A stretch of 64,000 nt of DNA from Candidatus Nitrosopumilus sp. Its GTDB lineage: Archaea; Thermoproteota; Nitrososphaeria; Nitrososphaerales; Nitrosopumilaceae. The notes beneath the pieces were generated by a model that was not told the origin of the DNA, ran no database searches, and saw only the letters and a program-made list of their open reading frames with translations. Where the stretch lies: NCBI GenBank assembly GCA_028343855.1, contig JAOLZN010000003.1, positions 39,001 through 103,000 on the forward strand. The letters run 5' to 3'. The position numbers and the translations under genes are program-made. Below, one piece after another: positions 44,121 through 53,518 of the stretch (its first letter is position 1; every line of letters starts with the position of its first letter).

Positions 44121-44199
44121 GCGATCTAGTCGATCAGTTTTGATATTTAAACCCGTCACGACTATCTACTAAATTCCATACGGGGGTTAGTATGTAACA

Positions 44200-44208
44200 A
44201 ATTATATA
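44200..44208 (+). promoter_or_regulatory. TATA box of the radical SAM (Tes-like) gene
   Basis: AATTATATA is centred about 33 bases before ATG 44237. With the usual archaeal spacing (about 26 bases to the start site), transcription would begin near 44230, giving a leader of a few bases. This excludes the TTG at 44216 as the start codon. An upstream purine-rich BRE is not clear. Confidence 0.6.
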
Positions 44209-44236
44209 CTGTTTTTTGAGAAATCTAGTTACAGGT

Positions 44237-45901
44237 ATGGCACTAATTCAGATTTCCAATCAAACAAACAAGAATTTGGGTAAAAAATCCACTATCAGAT
44301 TTACCCAAAGTATCTGTCCTGATTGTAACATGATTTTAGATGCTGAAGTCTTTGAAAGAGATAGTCAAGTTTTCATGTCAAAAATTTGTCCAACTCACGG
44401 TGAATGTGAGGAATTATACTTTGGTTCTTATGAAATGTACAAAAAATTCAGTACTTATTGGATGGATGGTAAAGGTGCACATTCTCCAAACGTAATGATT
44501 GACAAATGTTCTTGTCCAAATAACTGTGGTCTATGTTCAAACCACTTATCCCACAGCGGATTAGCAAACATGATTGTAACTAATAGATGTGATTTAACAT
44601 GCTGGTATTGTTTCTTTTATGTAAAGAAAGGTCTTGAAGGTGCTTACATGTATGAACCAGATCATACTCAAGTTAGAGGTATGATGAAAACTCTAAGAGC
44701 AGAAAGACCAATTCCAGGAAATTCCATGCAAATTACTGGTGGTGAACCAATGCTTAGAGAAGATATTGCTGATGTTATTCAAATTATGAAAGAAGAAGGT
44801 GTTGACCATATTCAAATGAATACTAATGGTATTAGACACGCAATGGATCCTGAAGCAGCAAGAGAAGTTAGACTTGCTGGATGTAACAACTTGTATCTTT
44901 CATTTGATGGTGTAACTGCAAGAACAAATCCTAAAAATCACTGGGAAATCCCATACGCTCTTGATAGTTGCAGAAAAACAGGTACTACAGTTGTATTTGT
45001 CCCAACAGTAATCAAATCAATTAACGATCATGAATTAGGTGGAATTATTAGATATGCACAAAAGAACATGGATGTAGTTCACGCTGTTAACTTCCAACCA
45101 GTATCATTAACTGGAAGAATGGGTAAATCTGAACGAGAAAAATATAGAATTACAGTTCCTGATTGTGTTCAAAGAATTGAAGAACAAACAGATGGTCAAG
45201 TTACCATTGATGATTGGTTCCCAGTTCCAAGTTGTATGCCATTAACTAATGTAATTGAAGCATTCTCAAGTAAGCCAAAATACGAATTGTCTATTCACTT
45301 TGCTTGTGGTGCAGGAACATACATCTTTGAAGATGCAGATACAAAGAAATTTGTTCCATTAACAAAATTCTGTGATATTCAAGGAATGTTAGAACTCTTT
45401 GAGGACAAAGCAGAAGAAATCCGTTCTGGTAAAAACAAGTACTTTACAATGCTCGAAGTCGTTAGAAAACTCAAAGGCTTTGTTGACAGTAAAAAACAAC
45501 CAGCAGGATTAGATTTAGCAAAAATGTTTGGCAATATTCTCATGAAGAGATCATTTGATTCAGTTGGTTCATGGCACGTTAAAGGACTATTCCTTGGTAT
45601 GATGCACTTCCAAGATAAATACAATGAAGATTTAGAAAGATTACAAAGATGTGATATTCATTATGTTACCCCAGACCTTAGAATAGTTCCATTCTGTGCA
45701 TTTAATGTAATTCCAGAATGGTACAGAGACAGAATCCAAAAGAAATACTCTATTACTGTCGAAGAGTGGGAAGAACGTGAAGGTGTAAAACTCGAAGATG
45801 GTCTTTACAGAGGTCTTATGAGACGTGGTGCAGGAGATGAACTTGCTGCTGGTTGTGCAAAGAGCCAGATGTTCCATGATGCTTCACAAGCAACAATGTA
45901 A
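44237..45901 (+). CDS. Radical SAM protein, tetraether lipid synthase (Tes)-like
   Basis: About 554 residues from ATG 44237. The radical SAM cluster motif is CDLTCWYC (Cys118, 122, 125), followed by QITGGEPMLREDI. An N-terminal Cys region (CPDC, CPTHGEC) and CSCPNNCGLC (about residues 91-100) resemble the extra metal sites of the Tes/MJ0619 group, which couples archaeol chains into tetraether lipids. Further cysteines (FACGAG, KFCDI, RCDIH, PFCAF) occur later. A Tes function fits the tetraether membranes of these archaea, but other methylase-type roles in the same group are possible. More C- and G-rich codons than its neighbours suggest high expression. It is divergent from a TrmB-type regulator. 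Confidence 0.82.
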   Translation: MALIQISNQTNKNLGKKSTIRFTQSICPDCNMILDAEVFERDSQVFMSKICPTHGECEELYFGSYEMYKKFSTYWMDGKGAHSPNVMIDKCSCPNNCGLCSNHLSHSGLANMIVTNRCDLTCWYCFFYVKKGLEGAYMYEPDHTQVRGMMKTLRAERPIPGNSMQITGGEPMLREDIADVIQIMKEEGVDHIQMNTNGIRHAMDPEAAREVRLAGCNNLYLSFDGVTARTNPKNHWEIPYALDSCRKTGTTVVFVPTVIKSINDHELGGIIRYAQKNMDVVHAVNFQPVSLTGRMGKSEREKYRITVPDCVQRIEEQTDGQVTIDDWFPVPSCMPLTNVIEAFSSKPKYELSIHFACGAGTYIFEDADTKKFVPLTKFCDIQGMLELFEDKAEEIRSGKNKYFTMLEVVRKLKGFVDSKKQPAGLDLAKMFGNILMKRSFDSVGSWHVKGLFLGMMHFQDKYNEDLERLQRCDIHYVTPDLRIVPFCAFNVIPEWYRDRIQKKYSITVEEWEEREGVKLEDGLYRGLMRRGAGDELAAGCAKSQMFHDASQATM

Positions 45902-45950
45902 TAGAATTTTATTCAAAAGAGTAATAACAGTTTAAAATAATTTCTTATCG

Positions 45951-48140
45951 TTGATTTATCAAAAGCAATTATTTCAAGTGGGTAATTTTAATTTCAAATT
46001 ACACCACGTAATTGTAATTGGAGTTCTGATACTAGCTTTTTCAACGTCATTTTTAATTAGATCTCAGAGTGCTGAATTTGGATTTGAATTAAATGAGTTT
46101 GATCCATTTTTTAATTTTCGTGCTACTGAATATATTGTAGAAAATGGTTTATCTGAATATTTTCAATGGCATGATACTAAAAGTTGGTATTTGCCAGAAG
46201 GTATAGATTTAGCTGGTGATGGTACTGATAAACCTGGAATATCTGGAAGAAATATTTCTGCTACTTCTCAAAGTATGCTTCACATTACAACAGCAATTAT
46301 TTACCAATTATTTGGAGGAAATACAAGTCTATATGATTTCACTATATTATTTCCAGCAGTAATTGGGTCATTAACTGTAATAGTTATTTTTGGGTTAGTG
46401 AGATTATTTGCAGGTACTACTGCTGGTTTATTTGCATCATTATTTTTTGCTGTATCTCTTCCAATTTTACTAAGAGGTTCTTTAGGTTGGTTCAAATCAG
46501 AACCATTGGGAATTTTTTACGGTTTATTTGGATTATATCTATTTTTGAGTGCATTAAATTCTAAAAATAAAAAAATTGTTTTCTCAAAAATAATTTTTGG
46601 AGCAATAATAATGACTTTCGGTATGTCTTCATGGGGAGGAAATCAATTTTTTATTATTCCTATAGGATTATTTATTTTAGCATTACCTTTTGTTAGAAAA
46701 GATCATAAATTTTTAATTTATACAATTTCATTATTTGTAGGTACTTTTCTTTTAATTTCATTTATGTTTGAACGACCTGGACCAAATTTTGTATTTGGTT
46801 TAGGAGGAATGTTATTATTAATTCCAACAACATTTTTAGTTCTTTGTACATTTATCCAAAAAATAAGTATTGATAAAAATAAAACTAGAAATGGATTATT
46901 ATTATTACTATCAATTATCATAATTGGCTCCTTTCTAGTTACAATTAGTGATGAATTAGATTTCTTACCAGTACCTAGTTATAGATATCTTAATGCACTT
47001 AATCCATTTTTAACAACTTCTGTTCCTTTGGTTGATTCAGTTGCTGAACATGCTACAACTAGTATACGAGAATCTTTCTTTTTTCATTCAGTTTTAATGA
47101 TTTTTGCAAGTATTGGAATTTGGCTTATTTTAAGTAAAAAATCATCCGAAATTCAATCATTTATAAAAAATGATATGAAAATATTTGTTTTAATTATTGG
47201 AATGGTTGGAGTTTATGTTAGCTCTGCATTTATTAGATTGGAAGTATTTGCATCTCTGTCATTAATTATTTTGTCCGCAATTGGATTATCTATATTAACT
47301 CAAGAAATTTTTAATATTAATTCTAATGGAAAGAAAAAATATTTTTTTAAAATTTCATTTGTTACAATAGTTGTAATTCTTTTTATGATTCCTTTAACTT
47401 ATCCATCTCAAGCTAATTGGATTAATGTACTTGATTCACCTCAAACAATATTGAATGGAGGAACAAGTCATCCATCTAGTAATAATTGGTTAGAAACTCT
47501 TGAATGGGTAAAAACTAACACTCCTGAAAATACCATTATTGCATCTTGGTGGGATTATGGGTATTGGATTACTACCTTGTCAGATAGAACTACATTAATT
47601 GATAATGCCACTCTTAGTACATGGCAGATTGAAAAAATGGCACAAATATTTATGAGCAATCCTGATGATAGCTGGAAAATATTAAATGATTGGGATGTTG
47701 ATTATGTGATGATCTTTGTATCAGGTGAAAAATATCCGTCAAATGATGGAGAAATATTATATGTTTTAGGAAATGGTGGTGATGAATCTAAAATATTTTG
47801 GTTTATGAATATAGCGGGAGTACCTCTTGAAAAATACTTAAATCCTGATTTTAAATCTGCTAATTCTTCATTTTATGATGAAACTTTATTGGGTAATTTG
47901 ATTCCATTTACTACTATAGGTTATGCAGATATTCAAAGTCAAGACCAATCATTAAACTGGGTTAATGGATATGTTCAGGTTAGTATTAAAGATATAAAAT
48001 ATACTTCTGATGATAATCCTTTACAACTAGTTTATTCATCTTCAAGTTTTACAGATGAAACACCTGGACCTATGGATGCCGTATTTGTTTATAAAATTAA
48101 TAAAAATTATTCACCTCAAATTTATCCTATTCAAAAATAA
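45951..48140 (+). CDS. aglB: Oligosaccharyltransferase STT3/AglB
   Basis: Membrane enzyme that transfers a lipid-linked glycan to Asn in Asn-x-Ser/Thr sites of exported proteins such as S-layer proteins. 729 residues with about 11-13 hydrophobic helices in the first ~490 residues, then a globular domain outside the membrane. The first catalytic acidic motif is in FELNEFDPFFNFRATEYI. The hallmark WWDYG sits at residues 533-537 (ASWWDYGYWITTL). The start is TTG 45951. It is the first gene of the glycan region extending to the right end of the window, and it is followed by a glycosyltransferase 50 bases later. Confidence 0.96.
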   Translation: MIYQKQLFQVGNFNFKLHHVIVIGVLILAFSTSFLIRSQSAEFGFELNEFDPFFNFRATEYIVENGLSEYFQWHDTKSWYLPEGIDLAGDGTDKPGISGRNISATSQSMLHITTAIIYQLFGGNTSLYDFTILFPAVIGSLTVIVIFGLVRLFAGTTAGLFASLFFAVSLPILLRGSLGWFKSEPLGIFYGLFGLYLFLSALNSKNKKIVFSKIIFGAIIMTFGMSSWGGNQFFIIPIGLFILALPFVRKDHKFLIYTISLFVGTFLLISFMFERPGPNFVFGLGGMLLLIPTTFLVLCTFIQKISIDKNKTRNGLLLLLSIIIIGSFLVTISDELDFLPVPSYRYLNALNPFLTTSVPLVDSVAEHATTSIRESFFFHSVLMIFASIGIWLILSKKSSEIQSFIKNDMKIFVLIIGMVGVYVSSAFIRLEVFASLSLIILSAIGLSILTQEIFNINSNGKKKYFFKISFVTIVVILFMIPLTYPSQANWINVLDSPQTILNGGTSHPSSNNWLETLEWVKTNTPENTIIASWWDYGYWITTLSDRTTLIDNATLSTWQIEKMAQIFMSNPDDSWKILNDWDVDYVMIFVSGEKYPSNDGEILYVLGNGGDESKIFWFMNIAGVPLEKYLNPDFKSANSSFYDETLLGNLIPFTTIGYADIQSQDQSLNWVNGYVQVSIKDIKYTSDDNPLQLVYSSSSFTDETPGPMDAVFVYKINKNYSPQIYPIQK

Positions 48141-48190
48141 TATGATCCTTTAATCCAAGAGCTTAAAAGGTATAGTTCTAATTTTGTATT

Positions 48191-49129
48191 GTGAAAATTC
48201 TATACATTTCTCCAAGATATGAAGGTGGAATTGGTGGACATGCAAAAAGAGTTGCTGAAAAATTATCTGAACAGGGGCATGATGTAAAGTTAATGCAAAT
48301 ACCTCATCTTCCAATAAAAAAATTAAAAAACCCATCATTTGTAATTTTTGGAAAACTTAAGGCATTAATTGATAATGAAACATATGATGCAGTACATGCA
48401 TGGAATATTCCATCTGCATTTATAATGAAAAATATAAAATCCAATAAAAAAATTCTTTCTGTTCATGGAATTTATTCTGAACAAGTTGAATTACTACATT
48501 CACAAACTACTGGTAAATTAGCAAAAGTTGGTGAAAAAAAAGCATTTTCATACTCTACAAAACTAACTACTGATTCAAAAATTGTTCAACAATATTATAA
48601 AGAAAAATTTCAAGTAGATTTTATTCATTTACCTGCACCATTAGATACAAAAAAGTTTAAAAATATAGGTAAAGTTAAAAAAAATCCTAACCAAATTGTA
48701 TATGTTGGAAGAGATAGTTTTGAAAAAGGTATTGATATTTTAAAAAATATTGAATCAAAACTAAATGGAAAAGTTATCTATTGTACAAATAATCCTTGGT
48801 CAAAAACAATGGAAATTCTGAAATCATCAAAATTGCTTATTGTACCATCCCGAATGGAGAGCCTTCCACAGGTAATTAAAGAAGCATTCTATCTAAAAAT
48901 CCCTGTAATTGCAACAAATGTAGGTGGAATCCCTGAAATAATCCAAAATAAAAAAACTGGAATTTTAATTCCGTCAGAAAATGAGCCTGAAATGATTAGT
49001 GCAATTAATAGTTTGATTGAGGATAATTTACTTATAGAGAAAATGACTAATAATGCGTTTGATTTTATAAATAAATTCTATTCATGGGAGCAATTACTTC
49101 CAAAATATCTTCAATTATATGAAAAATAA
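48191..49129 (+). CDS. Glycosyltransferase family 4 protein
   Basis: A 312-residue GT-B-fold retaining glycosyltransferase. The N-terminus ILYISPRYEGGIGGHAKRVAEKL has the glycine-rich loop of GT4. The nucleotide-sugar-binding half includes NQIVYVGRDSFEKGIDILKN, PSRMESLPQVIKEAFYLKIPVIATNVGGIPEII and the Glu-x7-Glu type motif. It is slightly short for GT4 (often 350-400). There are no membrane segments, so it acts at the inner face of the membrane. It follows aglB by 50 bases on the same strand, suggesting a role in building the lipid-linked glycan. The start is GTG 48191. Confidence 0.88.
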   Translation: MKILYISPRYEGGIGGHAKRVAEKLSEQGHDVKLMQIPHLPIKKLKNPSFVIFGKLKALIDNETYDAVHAWNIPSAFIMKNIKSNKKILSVHGIYSEQVELLHSQTTGKLAKVGEKKAFSYSTKLTTDSKIVQQYYKEKFQVDFIHLPAPLDTKKFKNIGKVKKNPNQIVYVGRDSFEKGIDILKNIESKLNGKVIYCTNNPWSKTMEILKSSKLLIVPSRMESLPQVIKEAFYLKIPVIATNVGGIPEIIQNKKTGILIPSENEPEMISAINSLIEDNLLIEKMTNNAFDFINKFYSWEQLLPKYLQLYEK

Positions 49130-49180
49130 ATTATTTTTCCAATTAGATAGTTTTTATTCCCGATCTAAAAATTTACTTTA

Positions 49181-50224
49181 TTGAAACAAAAGTTGGCTAA
49201 ATTTTTAGTATGTCCAACTTGTCGCCATTCAATTAATATAAAAATAAAGAAAAAAATTCGTGAAGAAATAATTGAAGGCTCAATTATTTGTGATCATTGT
49301 AAAGATAATTTCAAAATTTCTAATGGAATTCCACGGTTTGTAGTAGATGAAACAAAAGATTTTGTTAAAACAGAGGCTGCATTTAGTTCAAAATGGCAAA
49401 AACATCATAAAAATCATCAAGCAAAAGATTGGATTGATTTTCAACGAAAATGGTTTTTAGATAGATATGGTTGGAAAACTGTAGAAAATTTTAATAATTT
49501 TTTAAATTCAAAAAGTACTATACTTGATGCTGGAACTGGAATTGGAAATAGTGCAAAATTTCTTTCTGCAAATAAAGATGCACAAGTATTTGCTTTAGAT
49601 GCTAGTGATAGTGTGGATTTTGCATACAAAAAATATGGTAAATTATCTAATGTTCATTTTCTACAAGCTGATCTTCGTCAATTACCATTCAAAAAAAGTT
49701 TCTTTGATTATATTTATTCAGATCAAGTTCTTCATCATACAAAAAATACTGGAACATCTTTCAAGTATTTGGTAAAATTTTTGACCAAATTAGGTCATAT
49801 TTCTATATACGTTTACAACAAAAAAGCACCTGTACGGGAATATGTAGATGATTATATTCGTAATAAAACTGTAAAAATGTCTGTTGAAGAATGTACTGAA
49901 TTTTCTAAGGATATGGCATATTTAGGAAAAAGTCTTTCACAATTAAAAAAGAAAATTAAAATTCCTCGTGATATTCCACTTTTAGGTGTAAAAGCAGGAG
50001 AATATGATGTCCAACGATTCATTTATTGGCATTTTTTAAAATGTTTTTGGGATGAATCTGATAATTTTGAAAGAAGTGTTGGTGTAAATTTTGATTGGTA
50101 TTCACCAAAATTTGCATTTCGCCATACTCCAAAAGAAGTAAAAACTTGGTTTAAAGAATCTAAGTTAAAAATTACAAATTTTAAAGAAATTGAAAGTGGA
50201 ATTAGTGTAACTGGCCAAAAATAA
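49181..50224 (+). CDS. SAM-dependent methyltransferase with N-terminal Trm112-like zinc ribbon
   Basis: 347 residues. The N-terminal ~55 residues form a Trm112-type zinc ribbon: LAKFLVCPTC at Cys11/Cys14 and CDHC at Cys37/Cys40, then ISNGIPRFV. A class I methyltransferase domain follows, with the SAM-binding motif ILDAGTGIGNSAKFL (about 114-128) and the later LPFKKSFFDYIYSDQVLHH. In a glycan locus it may methylate a sugar, but other small molecules are possible. It starts with TTG 49181, in tandem with the GT4 gene, and converges on a minus-strand glycosyltransferase (stops 5 bases apart). Confidence 0.83.
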   Translation: MKQKLAKFLVCPTCRHSINIKIKKKIREEIIEGSIICDHCKDNFKISNGIPRFVVDETKDFVKTEAAFSSKWQKHHKNHQAKDWIDFQRKWFLDRYGWKTVENFNNFLNSKSTILDAGTGIGNSAKFLSANKDAQVFALDASDSVDFAYKKYGKLSNVHFLQADLRQLPFKKSFFDYIYSDQVLHHTKNTGTSFKYLVKFLTKLGHISIYVYNKKAPVREYVDDYIRNKTVKMSVEECTEFSKDMAYLGKSLSQLKKKIKIPRDIPLLGVKAGEYDVQRFIYWHFLKCFWDESDNFERSVGVNFDWYSPKFAFRHTPKEVKTWFKESKLKITNFKEIESGISVTGQK

Positions 50225-50229
50225 ATTTC

Positions 50230-51288
50230 TTATTCATTTAATATTTTTTTTAAGTTATCTATAAATTTCTGAGTAATTATTTTCCAACTAAAATTATTTT
50301 CTACAAATTTCCTTCCTTCAATTCCCATCACTTCAATTTTTTTTGGATCATTCAAAAGTTCTTCAATTTTACTGATTAATTCTTCAGGATTACCTTTTTT
50401 TATTAAAAATCCTGTTTTTTTATCTACCATTAACTCTGGAATTCCTCCAACATTTGTTGCAATTACAGGTTTTTTCATTAATTGGGCTTCAAGCAAAGTT
50501 AGTGGTGACATATCTAATCCTGAAATTAGAGCATAGATATCAATTTCAGATAAATATTCTCTAACTTTATTTGGATATTCCAATGGCCCTAACCATTCAA
50601 AATTTTTATATTTTTTCAATCTAATCATAATTTCTTTTCTAAATGGTCCCTCTCCAACCCAATAGAATTTCACATTTGGTAATCTTTTCAGTACGTTTTC
50701 TAAAATTAATAATTCCTTTGTTTTATCCCAAATTACTGCACCTTGAAGTAATCCTACACATGGATGTTCTAATTTCATACCTTCTACATTATACCAATTT
50801 AACGGATCAATTCCTTGATGCATAACAAATGTTTTTTTATTTAAAATTTTTTCCTTTGTAATTTTATCTAAATAATTGCAAATTGGAACAATTATTTCTG
50901 CTTCATTAAAACATCGTTCACCCATTTTTTTCCATGCATTTAGTGCTATTTTTTTTGGTAATGACTTATAGATTGTTTCACTTGCTGTTTTCATTTCTTT
51001 CCAATAATTTCCTCTTAAATGAATAATTACTGGAATTTTTTCATTAATTGCATCTAACGCAAAATGTCTTTGTCTGTCTACTAAAATAATATCTGGTTTA
51101 AATTCATTCACTAATTTTTTAAATGTATTTTTTGGTTTTATCCAATACTTAATTTTTCTACTAGGAAATCCATCAGAAAAATCTGTATCAAAAACTACTT
51201 TTGTTTGTATTCCAAGATTAATTAATTCTTTAGCAAATTCATTAAGATGAAATATTTTTGAACTGGATCCACCAATTAAAATTTTCAT
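50230..51288 (-). CDS. Glycosyltransferase family 4 protein (paralogue A)
   Basis: About 352 residues from ATG 51288, beginning MKILIGGSSSKIFHLNEFAKEL. GT-B fold with nucleotide-sugar-binding blocks EHPCVGLLQGAVIWDKTKELL, FEWLGPLEYPNKVREYL and ATNVGGIPELMVDKKTGFLI. The protein at 58157-59239 is clearly a paralogue, with many identical blocks. The longer frame to 51312 would overlap the upstream epimerase further and is less likely. It is the last of four minus-strand genes (galU-like, dehydrogenase, epimerase, this), packed with almost no gaps, so it probably uses the sugar made by that set. Confidence 0.88.
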   Translation of the reverse strand: MKILIGGSSSKIFHLNEFAKELINLGIQTKVVFDTDFSDGFPSRKIKYWIKPKNTFKKLVNEFKPDIILVDRQRHFALDAINEKIPVIIHLRGNYWKEMKTASETIYKSLPKKIALNAWKKMGERCFNEAEIIVPICNYLDKITKEKILNKKTFVMHQGIDPLNWYNVEGMKLEHPCVGLLQGAVIWDKTKELLILENVLKRLPNVKFYWVGEGPFRKEIMIRLKKYKNFEWLGPLEYPNKVREYLSEIDIYALISGLDMSPLTLLEAQLMKKPVIATNVGGIPELMVDKKTGFLIKKGNPEELISKIEELLNDPKKIEVMGIEGRKFVENNFSWKIITQKFIDNLKKILNE

Positions 51289-52187
51289 TTCTTTATTATT
51301 TCTGTTAACCATTCATTTAACATTTTTTTTGGTTTCCAATTAAATGATTCAGTTGCTAATTTAATATCTGCTTGACTCTTTTCAATATCTCCTTCTAGAG
51401 GATTTTCAAAAATTGGTTCTGATTTAATTTTTGAAATTTCTAAAAACATTTTAGCTAATTCTAAAATTGTAATTGATTTTCCAGTTCCAATATTTACCAA
51501 TAAATTATTAATATTACTTTTCATTGCTAATAAATTTGCCATTACAATATCTTCAACATAAATAAAATCTCTAATTTGTGAACCATCGCCAAAAATTATG
51601 GGTGATTTATTTTGTTTAATTCTATCTAGAAATTTTGTAATTACTCCTGCATATTGAAGTGTTTGACCTTCACCAAAAATATTAAAATATCTTAATCCAA
51701 TTATTTTAACTCCTTTTTTTGAGTATTTTTCAACAAGAAATTCATCATCTAATTTAGTTTGTCCATATGGATTAATTGGATTTCTTGATACATTTTCTTC
51801 AATTGGAATTTTATTTTTATGTCCATATACACTTGAACTACTTGCATATACAACTTTAAAATTATTTTTTTGTGCTAATTTGAATATATTTTCTGTTCCA
51901 TTTACATTCACATCATGATATTCTTCTGGATTATCAAATGAATCTTGTACAACTGTTAATGCTGCTTGATGGAATACACCATCAATATTTTTCATAATTT
52001 TTTCTAAAAATTCATAATTTCTAATATCTCCAAATTCAAATTTTATTTGTTTAAAAACAGATTTTAAATTTTCTTTTTTACCTGAATGTAAATTGTCAAT
52101 TACTGTAACTGAATGACCATTATTTAATAATAATTTAACTAAATGACTACCAACAAATCCTGCACCACCTGTTACTACATATTTCAT
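51285..52187 (-). CDS. NAD-dependent epimerase/dehydratase (UDP-sugar 4-epimerase-like)
   Basis: A 300-residue extended SDR. The NAD motif is GGAGFVGSHLVKLLLNNG and the catalytic Tyr-x3-Lys is in NPYGQTKLDDEFLV, after VYASSSSVYG. The pattern LRYFNIFGEGQ and GDGSQIRDFIYVEDIV is typical of UDP-glucose or UDP-glucuronate 4-epimerases. Upstream is a UDP-sugar dehydrogenase, so one reading is conversion of UDP-glucuronate to UDP-galacturonate. It overlaps the glycosyltransferase by 4 bases or fewer and starts one base after the dehydrogenase's stop, showing a single transcript. Confidence 0.88.
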   Translation of the reverse strand: MKYVVTGGAGFVGSHLVKLLLNNGHSVTVIDNLHSGKKENLKSVFKQIKFEFGDIRNYEFLEKIMKNIDGVFHQAALTVVQDSFDNPEEYHDVNVNGTENIFKLAQKNNFKVVYASSSSVYGHKNKIPIEENVSRNPINPYGQTKLDDEFLVEKYSKKGVKIIGLRYFNIFGEGQTLQYAGVITKFLDRIKQNKSPIIFGDGSQIRDFIYVEDIVMANLLAMKSNINNLLVNIGTGKSITILELAKMFLEISKIKSEPIFENPLEGDIEKSQADIKLATESFNWKPKKMLNEWLTEIIKK

Positions 52188-52188
52188 A

Positions 52189-53496
52189 TTATTTTCCTAT
52201 TCCAAGTGCATAATATTTTGCATTTAATTTACTTCCTGCTAAAATTCTTCTACAATCTATGATTATTTTCTTTTTCATTTTTTTAATTATAATGTTGTTC
52301 AAATTCTCAAATTCCTTCCATTGTGTCATGATTATTGCACATTGACTACCATTTAATGCATCAATGAGTGATTTACTATAGATAATTTTATCTCCAAAAA
52401 TATTTTTTGTATTTTCAGTAGCTTTTGGGTCATAAATTGTAATTTTAGCTTTTTTGTTTAAAAGTTTTTTAATTAATTCAATTGATATTGATTCTCTAAC
52501 ATCATCTGTATTTGGTTTAAATGCAGTTCCTAAAATTGTTATATGTTTTGATGAAATGATTCCTATTTCTTTTGTAATTAATAAAATTATTTCATTAATT
52601 TGATTTTCATTAATTTTTTCTACTGCATTTAGTAATGCTGGATTTATTCCAACATCACTTGCAAATTTTATCAATGCTTTCATGTCTTTTGGGAGACATG
52701 ATCCACCATACCCTGGTCCAGCATTTAGAAATTTTCCTCCAATTCTGGGGTCTAATCCAATAATTTTTGCAATATCATCTATATTTGAACCTGGAATATT
52801 TTGACAAATATTTGATAATTGATTAATGAAACTAATTTTTGTGGCAAGAAATGAATTATTTGCATATTTCACCATTTCTGCAGTTTGGTGATTTGTAATA
52901 ATTATTGGTGTTTTACTATGTAATTTTGAAAAGAAATTTTTAGCTTTTTGCATATTTTTATTTTTATATCCTCCTAAAACAACTGCGTGTGGAAATTTTG
53001 TATCTTGTATTGCTCTACTTTCTTGTAAGAATTCAGGATTTGAAATTAATTCAAATCCTCTTCCATTTTTCTTACTAGATTCTTTTTCAATAATTGGTAA
53101 AATTACATTTAATAAAGTTCCTGGAATTACAGTACTTTTAATAAAGATAATTTGATTTTTTTTACTTTTTTTAATTACTTTTCCAATTTCTTTTACTGCT
53201 TTTTTAATTATTGATAATTCTATTGTACCATTTAATTTTTGAGGAGTTCCAACAGTAACAAAAATTATATCACAAACTTCAATTAAAGAAAAATTATTAC
53301 TAATAGTTAATTTTTTTCTTAAACCATTTTTTAGAGTTTTTTCTAAATCTGGTTCAAAAAATGGTAATTTACCTTTAGAAATTTTTTCAGATTTTTTTAT
53401 ATCATTATCTATTCCTATAACTTCATACCCTTTTGATGCTAAAACGCTAGATAATGATAACCCTACAAATCCTAATCCCACAATCCCTATTTTCAT
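52189..53496 (-). CDS. UDP-glucose/GDP-mannose dehydrogenase family protein (UDP-glucose 6-dehydrogenase-like)
   Basis: A complete 435-residue nucleotide-sugar dehydrogenase that oxidises a sugar CH2OH to a carboxylate in two NAD-dependent steps. The Rossmann motif is GLGFVGLSLSSVLASKG. Other family blocks are STVIPGTLL, the Lys-containing EMVKYANNSFLATKISFINQL, and the catalytic Cys in GPGYGGSCLPKDMKAL. The third domain begins near ILGTAFKPNTDDVRES. The neighbouring GalU-like gene would supply UDP-glucose, so UDP-glucuronate is the likely product. It is 22 bases downstream of that gene on the same strand. Confidence 0.92.
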   Translation of the reverse strand: MKIGIVGLGFVGLSLSSVLASKGYEVIGIDNDIKKSEKISKGKLPFFEPDLEKTLKNGLRKKLTISNNFSLIEVCDIIFVTVGTPQKLNGTIELSIIKKAVKEIGKVIKKSKKNQIIFIKSTVIPGTLLNVILPIIEKESSKKNGRGFELISNPEFLQESRAIQDTKFPHAVVLGGYKNKNMQKAKNFFSKLHSKTPIIITNHQTAEMVKYANNSFLATKISFINQLSNICQNIPGSNIDDIAKIIGLDPRIGGKFLNAGPGYGGSCLPKDMKALIKFASDVGINPALLNAVEKINENQINEIILLITKEIGIISSKHITILGTAFKPNTDDVRESISIELIKKLLNKKAKITIYDPKATENTKNIFGDKIIYSKSLIDALNGSQCAIIMTQWKEFENLNNIIIKKMKKKIIIDCRRILAGSKLNAKYYALGIGK

Positions 53497-53518
53497 TTTA
53501 ATACCAATTTTCTAAAAT

